Assembly: GCA_030789695.1 (NCBI GenBank)
Contig: CM061142.1
Span: forward strand, 157,328,714-157,392,713
Length of the DNA stretch: 64,000 nt
From: Scilla litardierei
Taxonomy: Eukaryota; Streptophyta; Magnoliopsida; Asparagales; Asparagaceae
Direction: 5' to 3'
Position numbers and translations under genes: made by a program. The first letter of the stretch is position 1; each line of letters begins with the position of its first letter. The notes under the pieces are model-generated. The model made no database searches and was not told where the DNA came from. It worked only from the letters and a program-made list of their open reading frames with translations. Positions 11,082 through 21,913 of this stretch are shown here, piece by piece.

Positions 11082-12534
11082 ATGGATCACTTTTGGCATA
11101 TTTTACGCAATGATTATTCGGCACAGTATGAGGCTCCAATGGAAGAATGCGGATATTATTCACAGGACCCATACTAGCAGATGGAAGGATATGACTATTC
11201 AGAGTGCTATGCCTACTGCTATGTGATAAGGAGGGACACATGCCCTACGAAATCCACGTCTGTCTCTTGAGTCCTGCCTTCCTCTCAATTTGATAATCGC
11301 ACAGGCAGAGGAGCACAGCTTCCAGCGCTAAACTTAAGGAGTCACTTAATCAATTGCAACAAGTGTTTGAAGAATTCTGCAAGACTCTTCCATATCATAA
11401 GCCCGAGGGAGAGACCGAGGACGTTGATGCTTCCACCTCTGAGGAGACAATAGTACCAGGCACTGATGAGAGAAATTCGATAAGACACTCGAGAGGTGTT
11501 ATTGCAGAGCCAGGTTGCACCGTTGTCACTCCCCCACCCACTGATACACCTAGTTCATAAGATGAGTGGATGAATGGAGAGGATTCAGATGGAGAAATAC
11601 CTCGCACGGGATGACAGATAAGACACATCCAAGGGCGACACATCTACTTCCATACCTGGAGAGCCCGAGGATACTTTAGCATCTCGCTGGTCCCCCTACA
11701 GGACACATGAGTCGACAAGGCCAGAGCATGCTTTTGAGGAGGCCTTACACATGGAGCCAGAGCTTTTCATCGAGGAGGTCGTGCATTGGGACGAGGACAC
11801 ATCCATTCATGAGGATCCAGAGCATTACCCTCCCCCTTTAGGGCTTCCACAGCCACCTCATCCTTCCACTGGCACCGAAGACTATCCCACAGAGCTTATG
11901 GCTCCCCTTCAGGGAGATCTCTTTACTCCCTTGCTCTTTGCATTTGATTCCCCTCGTTTCTATGATATTTTTTATGATTCAGATTTTGATGACTTATTGT
12001 GCCTTTTGCAGGATACATGTACATATGATCAAGAGGCACGATAAGACGTATACGAGTAAGAGAGCGAGGAGTTAGCACCCGTGGATGCATATGAATATGA
12101 TCAGGAGGTGCATTGGGATAAGTCTAACGATGATGAGGAGCTGCATGACGAGACCCACACTTATATGCCAAAGCTACTTGAAGAACATAAGGCGAACAAC
12201 TAGGAGTTGGTCAACGTGGTGCACGAGAGTAGAGATTTATTTCCAAGGAAGTGTTCTCAACCATCCTTAATCTTAAATACTTATATTGATGACCCTTTTT
12301 GGAATACATTTATTTTGGGGAAGAATTATCCACATCAGATTGATATGGCTATCTCTTGCATGGTACAAGTGGAGTCCTTGGAGAGATGCTGGGAGCCGCA
12401 TTGTTAAAATCTGATGGGGTCCATGGTCATACGCACCTGGTAGAGCCACAGAAGGAGCAGTTGGAGCAGTTGCCTGCATCAGTAAAGATATTGGATCCGC
12501 CTTTTGCTATAGGTGATATCAATCCGGTAGTGTA
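11082..12534 (+). pseudogene. Degraded acidic ORF of unknown identity (element 3)
   Basis: I do not recognise this gene. From an ATG at 11082 the frames read a short Tyr/Glu-rich opening. A segment near 11330-11560 reads LNQLQQVFEEFCK and is rich in Glu, Asp, Ser and Thr. An acidic, Pro-rich segment at 11751-12044 includes DSPRFYDIFYDSDFDDLL. Further fragments run to about 12530. Several stops and frame changes separate them. There is no CCHC knuckle, DLGAS protease motif, YVDD box or integrase triad, so it is not an obvious gag or pol remnant. It occupies the gag position directly after the primer-binding site. Confidence 0.35.
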
Positions 12535-14485
12535 GCCGTAGTGTAGTTTTTATGCTTTAAATAAACACGAATCCTCTCGACAGCTAGAGGACCGTATAGA
12601 TGTGCTTGATTAGTCAGTTTAGAATAAATATCACCTCATATGATGACAACAATAATATTTTACACCCCAAACCCATTATATGATTTGACTGCCATCTTCA
12701 CATTTTGATATGTCCCACCATTTTGCTCACCACCATCGAGCATTTCTTTCAAGTGAAATCTTACTTTCTTATTTGTTTGACTTGATCTCGCTTAGCGAAG
12801 CGGTGACATTTTTGATGGAGTCATTTGAATAGGATTGTTTGGTATAAGCTTGGGGGAAGGCGCTCTCATGAATCATTGCATGTGCATGTAGTTGCATTAG
12901 GATTTCATGTCATTCATATCACCATTTTTTCATTCACCCCCCTCATATTTATCTTGGTTCCTCATAATTACCTTTTATAATCACATTGAGGACAATGTGA
13001 AGTTTAACCTTAGGCGAATGCATTTCCATGCCATCAAGTTGCATCAGTTGCATTTTTTTCTTTATTTTTAGGATTTTTAAAAATTTTCAAATTTTTGCAT
13101 CATCTTTTCGATTTTTTCCATCTTACTTTCATTTTATGTGTGTTCATGCATCATATTGTTTGCTTGTTTTTCTTTTCTTTCTTTTCTTTTATTTTTATTT
13201 CTTTATTTTCTTTTCTTCTCTTTTGCTAGTTGAGTTCTCTGTGATGTTATATCTTATGCGTTCACAACTCTTATTTTTCATGCCATGCTACTTGGTGAAT
13301 TTCATAATCTTAATCCTTATAAGTACTTGAAATTATTCTTTTAATGATCTCTCTAGTGCAGTGCATGGAGCCTATTGAAACTGAATATGTAGAGTAGTAT
13401 TAAGTATGCTTTCATTGGATGCACACCAAGATTCACGCATCACTAGTATATTTGATGCCTTGCTTTTATGTCTTATTCACATTCTTATTGCATGCTTGTT
13501 TGAAAAACTTTACCGCTTGACTTCACCGCTTGTTGATATGATTAGGAATACACATGCTTATAAATGAGTTTAGTTGATGCATTATCCCTCTGATCTGTTT
13601 GTGCACACTTTTGAGTGAACCGAGCACTATATCAATTCATTCTCCACATATATCTTATATTTCGTACATGTCACTCGATTTCACTCCCCAAAGCTATTTC
13701 TACCGCATCCATTCCCAAATATTCCCTACAAAAGAAAAGCTTGCTCCAAAAAGTTCAAAAATCTAAAAAGGAGCCAAACCCCAAAAATACAAATACTATT
13801 GCTCCTGCAAAAATCCAAAAAGAAAAAGAAGAAACAAAGCTCAAAATTCAAAGCAGAGCTCTATTTTCATTACTTGGAGCAATACATATACCATTGGGAA
13901 AACCAAAACAAAATTCCAAATCCAGAAATACTTCCTTGGATGTGACACCTCAATTCAAGCTTGGGGGGAAATCTTTTGACCACATGAGTGAGCATGACAT
14001 TAGAGTGGAGTTGTGCACAAACGAAAAAGGTTGATAATGCTGAAACTTGGCGAAACAATTTAGTTATGGGAATTTCCTATGATTTGATATGGGTATGTAT
14101 ATGTCTTGATTTCTATTCTATTCTTCATTGCATGATTGGTGTGAATTTCCACGCTTCAGTTATATCTTCTGATTGGAAAGTGTGTCACCAATGTTATGTA
14201 TATTCGATGCTATGAAACATAGGATGTGAATATAGACTAAATGTATAAATATTAGAGAAATCCCTTTTATTCAATCTTAAACTCTTAAGTACTTCATTTA
14301 TATAAGATATGAAATCTATGTGGTAGTGTATGATTCACTTTCTTAGTCGTTGTGTTATGTGGTGAACGATGTGAGATCAGCGAGAATAATCTAGCAACCC
14401 TCTCTTCTTTGCGTTCTTTTTCGTTTCTTTATTTTTATCTCCCAGTGAGCTTCGTATTCGTCTTTCTCGAGCACGACTAAGAGGT
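12535..14485 (+). other. 3' non-coding region of element 3
   Basis: There is no credible gene. The sequence is closely similar to 46750-48430 of element 6, for example the block around 13360-13440. It contains polypurine-like CTTGGGGGAAGG near 12850 and CTTGGGGGGAAATC near 13961, and a perfect hairpin at 12981-13000. Confidence 0.7.
12981..13000 (+). other. 3' UTR hairpin (element 3)
   Basis: TCACATTG and CAATGTGA form a perfect 8-bp stem around the loop AGGA. The same core with different outer pairs occurs in elements 1, 4 and 7. The purine tract that follows the hairpin in other elements is decayed here. Confidence 0.6.
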
Positions 14486-14500
14486 AAGCTTGGGGGATTT
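14486..14500 (+). other. Polypurine tract (element 3)
   Basis: AAGCTTGGGGGATTT directly precedes the LTR start TGATGTGTCC and is identical to the tract of element 6. Confidence 0.85.
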
Positions 14501-14810
14501 TGATGTGTCCATATTTTACATACATTTATCGCATCATTTCACGCCATTTTAGTCGCTCAAAACTCATATTTGTCGCTCATTTGATTGTTTATCGTATTAT
14601 ATCACTTTCGGAGCTTTATTCTCATTTCCCGGAGTTTTGAGGCGATTTGGAGCAAATTAGAGTTATGGACATATCCGAGACCGCCAGAGCATCCATGGTG
14701 TCGTCTCCTAGGTGCTTGACTTGGTGGAAGAAAAGAATTGAGAAGAAGAAGGAGAAGAGAAGGATAGCAAGAAGCTTAATGGGCGATTCAGTCTGGTTTC
14801 CAGGCTGCTC

Positions 14811-15494
14811 AGTCGAGTGCATCAGCACTCCACCAAGCTGACACTCAGATCAAAAGAAGAGCTTCAGGACGGATACACCCGAGTCGACCGAGTAGAACAG
14901 CTACTTAGTTGGACCAACTCGGCCAGCTACGAATTATTTCCACACTTAGTCGAATTTCGAGAGCCCAAGACCGCTCGATCGAGCAGAGCAGCTGATTGAC
15001 TGAGTGGAACCCAAACAGTACGATGACTTTGAGGGTTTATCCAGCGACTGTAACTCGACCAAGTAGACCAACGACTCGACAGAGTACTGCAACTACTCGA
15101 CAGAGCACGAAGGCTACTCGACCGAGTGCAACCGCACTCGGTCGAGTAAGGCAAGTGCCCAGATTTTCAGATAGTCTCTCACTCTTTTGAGATCAACTAT
15201 CATTCTAGTTGAAAAAGTATTTTTCTCATATTTTTCATGGATAGTAGACTTCATGAATATTCCAACGCTACTAAGAACGAGTCAATCGGAGGTCAGATGA
15301 ACTCTACAGAAATTTTGTAAGATGGCACTACAGTGCTAAAATCTGCACTCGACCAAGTGCAGTTTCTACTCGGTCCGAGTCAGCTGGGGTCCACCAATAA
15401 GTTGCGGCCAGAGACAGATTTGGGCCGAATTTCAGAGGGGTGTTGCTGGGTTTTTCTAGGGTTATTTTCTAGGGTTTTAAGGGGACTATATATA
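14811..15494 (+). promoter_or_regulatory. LTR palindrome array and TATA box (element 3)
   Basis: About a dozen variants of ACTCGACCGAGT lie between 14811 and 15385. A run of consecutive copies near 15060-15150 sits about 20-21 bp apart centre to centre. The TATA box TATATATA is at 15487-15494. Several copies are eroded, consistent with an older insertion. Confidence 0.6.
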
Positions 15495-15895
15495 GACTTT
15501 GTAGCCATCATTAGTGGGGGATTCATCTTATTTTCTTTGGAGCTTTGTGTAGACTCTTTTAGGAGTTAGGCCATGCCATAGGCCCCTCCTCTTGTATCAA
15601 GCTATGTAATTCTATTCCTTTGAATTCAATTTTAGTTATTATTGAATATCTCTTTGATTCATGCAATGAAGTTGTCTATCGTTCTCGTATCTATTGCGAT
15701 CATGAATTCTATTGCTTTTATTGAATCTTTTGTTGATCTTTCCATGAATCGTGAGTAGTCTTTTCTAGGACTAATGGATTAGCCCTAGGATCTTAGGATT
15801 TAGATGTAAAGTTGGGATTTTTATGTTGTTTTGGTATAAATGTATGTATTTTGGTTGATCCAGCCAAGTTTGTAGGAGATTCCAAATAAGGTTTG

Positions 15896-16175
15896 TACCA
15901 CGACAGTGGCATACATCTTGGACGAATATCCTATGGACTTAATTAGGCACGTTAGTGAATTCAATTAGAGTTCGTGACCACGATAGTGACACGTACTTTG
16001 ATGGTTTCTACAGGCGTCCTATATTACTAATTGATGACTACGACAGTAGCATCAATGAGAGCCACCAAATTACAGATCGAAACACTAATCCACGGCAGTG
16101 GCGTGAGTAGAGATTGAGAACAATTGTTGATCGTAATGTACGGATCACGTGTGAGGCTATCCACGATGGTGGGGC
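15896..16175 (+). repeat. Five-copy CCACGATAGTGG-type repeat in U5 (element 3)
   Basis: The short imperfect palindrome CCACGACAGTGG (CCAC, four-base loop, GTGG) recurs with changes near 15897, 15981, 16026, 16089 and 16156. The copies are 45-82 bp apart and are all in the part of the LTR downstream of the promoter. Confidence 0.6.
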
Positions 16176-16320
16176 TAAACACGGGATACGTTAGACGAGT
16201 GGCATAACGATAGTTGGTCATGAGTTCTACATGTTTAGATGCGAAAATCTCTCCCTAATAAAGCCAATTCAACGTAGGAATTCAAACCTAGTATTGACAT
16301 CCGACGATCCTAGTGGTGAC

Positions 16321-17911
16321 TGACGTGCGTTTATATTTCATATATTTGCGCATGTTTTCTTCTGTGTTTTTCCGTTATTTACCGCCGTCTTATATCCGTT
16401 TTCTCATGTTTTCTTGTTTTCTTTCACTTTTCCGTGTTTTTCGTATTTTACAGGATTTTACTGGCATAGGGGACATAAAACGACGATATCATGAGTCCCC
16501 GGAGCAACGGGAGGAGTCACGCGTTATCCAGGGGTCAAACGACGAAGTTCGCATCTTTCAGCCCCTCACCCGACCGGTTGGTCATTTCCAACCGATCGGG
16601 TGATGCACGTGTGCACCACCCGGACACAAGTTGGAGCGGCCAAGAAGTCACCCGGTCGGTTCAGTGACTGGTTCAAATGCCCCAACTCTCTGGAAATCCG
16701 ATGTTGAATGCCAACCGATCGGATGACCTTCACCCGATCGGTTCACCTGTAGCCGATTCTCCGAAGCTATGACACGGAGAGATCAACCGACCGGTTCACC
16801 CGACGGCACGAAGATCCAACCGATCAGCTCATGACTCAACCGACCGTGCCGTGGTGACCGGGTGGGATCCTATTTTGCTCTGCCGAAGAAACGAAGCAGG
16901 TCACCCGATCGGGTGACTTTTCACCCGATCGGGTGATTTCGTATTCTATAAATAGAACCCCTAGGTTTTCCAGAAATGGGAGTTGTTATTTTTTGCTGTT
17001 TTTTCTCTCTCTTGACGGCTGTAATTTTTCAGATATTTGTAAGTCTTCCGATCTTTGTCAAACTTTAATATAGTATTATTAGCATTGCTCTTACTGCTTT
17101 TCAATCGCCCGATCATGTTTCTAACGGTCGATTTTACTTTAGATCGCTTTTTACTAAATATGTGTGAGTAGTTCCCAAATCTAAGATTTTGGTGGAAACC
17201 CCTTTGTGGGTTCTTCCCGATGTGTCCATAGGACTAGGAAATCGATAGGGATTAGGAATCTAACGGTTACGCGGGGTGTTTTATTGTCATCGGCGGGAAA
17301 AAGACCGCCTTTGACCATTGGGCCAAGGGGGAATAAACTTGGCAGTTGACTCTCTAGCCATAGCTCGCGCCCTTAGCGTAGACGTCGAATCCTAGCACGC
17401 GGGAGCGACAGGACGAGATGTTGGGAGTTATCGTTACGAACTTAGTGCTCCCGGAGTCGGTCAGTGTTAATGGACACGGGAGTGCCCACTGACCGAACCC
17501 GGGAAGTCCGACGTATCATCCTGGGCACCGACCAGAATATCGGGCCCATGGGACGCTGGTACCACTTTCAGAGGTAACGTCTCACCATTAGACCCTAATT
17601 CCGATCGCTATCCTACCCGTAGGCCGTATCAGCGGGAATCGCACGATAGGGTGGAAACCGAAGTCCCGGGTTTTTTCCTTTATATTTTCTATACCTTGCA
17701 TTCCATTTACCGTGACAACCCATCATTTGATTCGGGATAGCTCGCCCATGGGGTGAATTTGATCCTCTTTGACACAAGCACATCCACGCCTCCCTGAGTT
17801 CGACCCCCAAGCCACACTACAATACCGTGCGCTTGCTATTACAAATATTTAAATCTCACGCCCCCAATCATATCATTGCACACATCTAGCACGCATAAGC
17901 GGGGGACGTCA
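16321..17911 (+). repeat. 5' LTR of element 4 (1591 bp)
   Basis: It starts TGACGTGCG and ends GGGACGTCA, with inverted ends TGACGT/ACGTCA. It has the same length as the copy at 36494-38084 and differs by scattered substitutions. U3 carries the palindrome array and a TATA box at 16947-16954. U5 contains the GTGAGTAGTT block near 17165. Confidence 0.93.
16558..16954 (+). promoter_or_regulatory. LTR palindrome array and TATA box (element 4, 5' LTR)
   Basis: Repeated ACCCGATCGGGT and variants (AACCGATCGGGT, ACCCGATCGGTT, ACCCGACCGGTT) occur from 16558 to 16937. The best pair is two perfect ACCCGATCGGGT copies with an 8-base spacer near 16903-16935, right before TATAAATA at 16947-16954. This is the likely U3 enhancer and core promoter. 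Confidence 0.68.
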
Positions 17912-17918
17912 AGCTTTA

Positions 17919-17944
17919 TGGCGACGTTGCCGGGGAGGCAACGT
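17919..17944 (+). other. Primer-binding site and overlapping hairpin (element 4)
   Basis: TGGCGACGTTGCCGGGGA (17919-17936) matches the tRNA-Asp primer site with one difference. Its 3' part, ACGTTGCC, can pair with GGCAACGT (17937-17944) around GGGGA, a perfect 8-bp stem. The same arrangement occurs in element 6 and in a shorter form in element 7. Confidence 0.75.
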
Positions 17945-18110
17945 GCTTGTTATTTTAGGATTTTACGAACCCTTGTGTCTAGCTCTCATCCCTACCTCGC
18001 GATAATTTTCACATTCTTCTTTTTCCTTTTTATCTTCTTATTTTTATTTTTATTTTTTATCTTATCTTTTTCTTTCCCACTTTTCGCTTCACAGGTGTTT
18101 GTTATTTTTC

Positions 18111-20465
18111 ATGCGCAGGAGTTCAAGAAGTCTCGACGACTTGATCCCCGTTGATCCAGAGATAAACGCCACCCTAAGGCGTTTGGCCGCCGAGAAGCGA
18201 AGAAGAGAGGATCCTGAAACCATGGGGGAGAACACCCCGCCTCACAAGTCCTTGCTGGAGTACTCGATGCCATCCATCAAGTCCACCTCCGCCATCCGTC
18301 ATCCTGCTATTACTGCCCAAAGCTTCGAGCTTAAACCACCTTTGGTGACGTGGATCCAGCATGATCAATTTTCGGGTGCACCCATGGAGAGCCCCATTGA
18401 GCATTTGGACTCCTTCTTGGAGAAATGTGACACCTTCCGGATAAACGGTGTCACAACTGAGGCGATCAGACTGAAGATGTTCCCCTTCTCTCTGCGAGAC
18501 AAGGCCAAGATGTGGCTTAGGGGGAAGGACCCGAATACATTCAACACCTGGGAGAAGCTCTCAAATGCTTTCCTGACGAAGTTCTTTCCTCTGGGGAAGA
18601 CCATGAAGCTGAGGAGTGAGATCTCCTCCTTCTCCCAGGCCAGCCTCGAATCTCTGCACGAAGCCTGGACCAGATACAAGGAGATGCAGCGAAGATGTCC
18701 CCACCATGAGCACCCCAAGTGGCAGATCATAAATCTGTTCTATAATGGGTTGAGGGACGATTTAAAATCTTCCATGGACGCCGCGGCTGGACGGTCCTTT
18801 ATGTCAAGAAGTGAAGAAGATGCCGGGAACATTCTTGAAAATATGGCATCCAACAATGAGCGGTGGTGTGACGAGAGAGCCATGCCTAGATCTGGGGGCA
18901 TACACAGAGTCGAGGACGTCGACAAATTATCAAGCAAGTTTGACTTGCTGTCGACCCAGATCTCTGCATTGATGGTAGGCGTCGGTGGCGCCGGTACACA
19001 ACAGAATGTTGTGGTGGAATCCGAAGTTTTTGGAGAATTCGACGGTGGTGACATCTCACCACCGTTGGATCAGGCGAGCGCATTATTTTACAATCCTACA
19101 GGGAATGCGCCTTTTCTACCACGAACCAACTCCAATCCGGCCTACTCAAACAACCGGAATCATCCGAACCTTAGTTACTGGGCACCATATCAGCAGCCGA
19201 CTCAGCAGCAGCAACAACAACATATATATCAACCGGCTAGGACCTAGCAGCAGTTTCAGCAGCAGCAATTTCAGCAGCAACAACCTCCACAACAGTACCA
19301 GCAGTACACTCCAAGGAATCAACAGCCCATCCAGCAACAATATGGCCAGCAGAGGGCCATCTCTCCAGTTGAGTCCATCTTGACTCAATACATCACCAAC
19401 CAGGAGAAGATAAATCTGAAGCTGTAGATGGGACAGAGAGTCCTCACTGATCAGGTGACCCGCTTGGGTTACAAGTGGCGAACCTTCAGAGACCGCAGAA
19501 TCTATTACCGCCACAGCCTGAAGTGAACCCGAGGGGGGTAAATCGGACCTTGGCGCTCACGCATGAGCATGAGAACGTGTCTGCCATCGTCTTGAGGAAC
19601 GGAATGCAAATACCCACGAGAGTGCCCCCACCCCAAAGAACCGGAAGCACCGTTGGTCGTGGAACGGCCAATTGAGAAATTAAATAATGACGGTGCTTCG
19701 TCGCCAAAACCTACTACTCCAGAGGGAGTCCATGGAGAGGAGAATAAAAAGGATGAGGAAGGGAACCTCAAAGTATTCAAGCCCGTTGTGCCTTTTCCAC
19801 AATGGCTTGCCAAAGCCAAGATTGATGAGAAGTATGGCAAATTCTTTGCCATGGTGAAAGATCTGAGCTTACAAATCCCCTTCCTCGAGGCCATCGAGAC
19901 AATTCCCTCATATGCCAAATTTCTAAAGGACTTGGTGACACGGGGATCCAGAAAGGAGAAGGTCGTATTAACGGCGGAGTGCAGCGCCCTCATTCAGCGC
20001 GCAAATCCGCCCAAGCTCAAAGACCCAGGAAGTTTCTCCGTCCCTTGCTCTATTGGGGAAGTGCGAATCCAGAGGGCGCTCATCGATCTAGGAGCGAGCG
20101 TCAGCTTAATGCCCCTATCGCTGTACAAGAGAATAGGGATGGGAGACTTGGAGCCCACCGGCATGACATTACAACTTGCTGACCGTTCGGTCAAGTACCC
20201 AGTGGGAGTAGTAGATGACCTCCCCGTTGATGTGACAGGAGTACAAGTGCCGGTTGATTTTGTGGTGATGGACATGCCGGAGGACAAGCACACCCCTATT
20301 ATCCTTGGACGGCCCTTCATGGCAACCGCCGGAGTTTTGATAGATGTGAAGAATGGGAAGCTTTCCCTCAACGTCGGCCAAGAAAAAGTCAAATTTGACT
20401 TGGGGTTGTCGATGAAGTACCCCGATCCTCCGGATGATCCTAGTATCAATGCGCTAGAGCTGTAA
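18111..20465 (+). pseudogene. Gag-protease polyprotein of element 4 (broken)
   Basis: This would form the virus-like particle and process it. ATG 18111 starts a basic N-terminal region. A retrotransposon gag domain follows at about 18340-18780, with FPFSLRDKAKMWL, W-KL-NAFL-KFFP and the LHEAW-RYKEMQRRCPHH segment typical of Athila. A Gln-rich stretch spans 19190-19350. The aspartic protease motif DLGAS is at 20085-20099, followed by the LADRS and ILGRPF blocks. An in-frame TAG at 19245-19247 lies in a Gln run and looks like CAG-to-TAG. A second TAG lies near 19426. Two indels near 19455 and 19660 shift the frame and restore it. No CCHC knuckle is visible. The frame ends at 20465 without running into reverse transcriptase. 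Confidence 0.85.
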
Positions 20466-20906
20466 GAAGAGAGAGCTGTAGAGGCAAGCTCTTGGGAAAT
20501 TCTCTCGAGAAATCCCCCAGACCACTTGGGAGACCTTGGAGAGCAAGTTGGCTCCCCAAAGAAATAAGTTGCTGATGAGGCGGTCGCCGACATGTGATCC
20601 CTCCCAGATTCCCAAAAGCTCCTCCTACGATGAGAAAAGGCAAAGAGCCCATGGGGCTCACCAGGGATGAGGTCCGTATCCTCAAACGAGTGGCGATGGA
20701 CGCCAATATGAAGGAGAAACCCCCAGACCCCGTCGACAAAGGGAGAGTGGTCGAGCAAGTTTTCTTGTCGCCACCGACTGTAACAAAGGGAGAAGCTGAA
20801 GCGATGCCAGACTTTAGGCATCACCTGTATCGCCCACCTTGAACATCATCAACGGGCGTCAAGCTAACGACGTTAAACAAAAGCGCTTCATGGGAGGCAA
20901 CCCATG
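20466..20906 (+). other. Post-protease linker and conserved GGGAGGCAACCC hairpin (element 4)
   Basis: A short open stretch (20594-20842) has no recognisable domain. It is followed by a block at about 20858-20906 with GACGTTAAACAAAAGCGC and the perfect hairpin CATGGG-AGGCAA-CCCATG (20889-20906). A closely similar block lies at the same place in element 6 (43534-43581). From memory, related sequences follow the integrase end in full-length Athila elements, which would mean pol was lost between the protease and this block. Confidence 0.55.
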
Positions 20907-21037
20907 CTCTAAACACTTTGTTTCCATTTTAGGACTATTTTTAACTTTGTTTTATCTATTTTTAATAAATAAATCCAGCCGCAAGAACTTCCGTTGAGGG
21001 ACTAAGGCCGTTTGTGCACTTTTACGGAAAACTAGGC

Positions 21038-21401
21038 CCCAACCGATCGGTTGATAACTCACCCGATCGGTTGGGATGTATCAGCTGCCGGCCGTATCAG
21101 TCACTCAACGAACCGATCAGGTGAAGGCATGTGAGACCGGGTGATGGACCGGGTAAACTGGGCTGAACTCTCGGGAATTTTTGGGAAATGATCAACCGAT
21201 CGGTTGATACGCAAAGAGATCGGGTGACAGACCGGGTGAGCTGTACCAAACTCTCGGAAAATTTGTGAAGCGGCGAACCGATCGGGTGACATTCACCCGA
21301 TCGGGTCGCCTGTAGCCGACTTTCAGCAAAAATTTCGACCTATAAGTCAACCGATCGGGTGACAACTCACCCGATCGGTTTGACTTAAATCCCTATAAAT
21401 A
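21038..21401 (+). promoter_or_regulatory. Internal palindrome array and TATA box upstream of ORF3 (element 4)
   Basis: Several copies of AACCGATCGGTT, ACCCGATCGGGT and hybrids lie from 21040 to 21380. Three clear pairs have 7-8 base spacers (near 21042-21073, 21275-21305 and 21349-21380). TATAAATA follows at 21394-21401, 14 bases after the last copy. The LTR array ends in the same way before an identical TATAAATA. The ORF3 ATG is about 450 bp downstream. This is the clearest internal promoter candidate in the window. Confidence 0.7.
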
Positions 21402-21402
21402 G

Positions 21403-21431
21403 CCCCCCCCCCCCCCCCCCCCCCCCCCCCC
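21403..21431 (+). repeat. Poly(C) tract, 29 nt
   Basis: An uninterrupted C run starts two bases after the internal TATA box of element 4, where transcription would be expected to start. It may be a mutational expansion or a sequencing or assembly artefact. Confidence 0.9.
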
Positions 21432-21847
21432 GCCGTTCGTTCCGCCCTCGCCCGATTTCGAATTCCAGATCGCCGCTTCGACTCCCCCGCTTCCGCCTGA
21501 CCTCGTTCTTCCCCTAAATCAACCCCAATCGATCTCCCCCCTCTCCCTATCCATCTCTCCATCGATTTCTCGCCATCTTCCTCGATTTCACCTGCATACA
21601 AAACCCTAACTTTCACCCATTCTCCCCCATTTTCGAAACTTGCTGGAAGGATTCGCCCCGGCTTCACACGTGCTCCTGTTGCGTTGCGTTGGGGCGTCTA
21701 CGAGCAGCGATCTTCATCTCAATTGGGTAATCTCGCTCCTTAGCTCAATTTTTATTTTGTCCTAGAATTTCAGTTTGCTCGTCTGCCGTGTTAGTGTGTA
21801 TTTATCGTATTTCGCATACACTCACACACACACACAACTCCCACACA

Positions 21848-21913
21848 ATGCCTCCTCGCCGTGTTACGCCCACCGACCCCACTTCTTCCAACCCTAGGCC
21901 CACCCGTCGCGCT
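21848..21913 (+). pseudogene. ORF3 of element 4, N-terminal 22 codons
   Basis: ATG 21848 opens a Pro/Thr/Arg-rich N-terminus (MPPRRVTPTDPTSSN) that is cut by element 5 after codon 22. The rest lies at 34371-34713. The similar opening MPPRLRP of ORF3 in element 1 supports this start. Confidence 0.6.

Larger units (their letters stand above)
14501..16320 (+). repeat. 3' LTR of element 3, left part (1820 bp)
   Basis: It starts TGATGTGTCC, like the LTRs of element 6. It is cut at 16320 by element 4, with GTGAC as the target duplication, and resumes at 38090. It contains a palindrome array, a TATA box TATATATA (15487-15494), the GTGAGTAGT block near 15760 and a U5 repeat series. Confidence 0.88.

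Noticed and set aside
17613..17983. 65-codon minus-strand ORF found in both LTRs of element 4
   Set aside because: It recurs only because the LTR is duplicated; it is short and has no recognisable features.
19994..20824. 276-codon minus-strand ORF opposite the protease of element 4
   Set aside because: The plus strand encodes a clear aspartic protease here; the antisense frame is a shadow without motifs.
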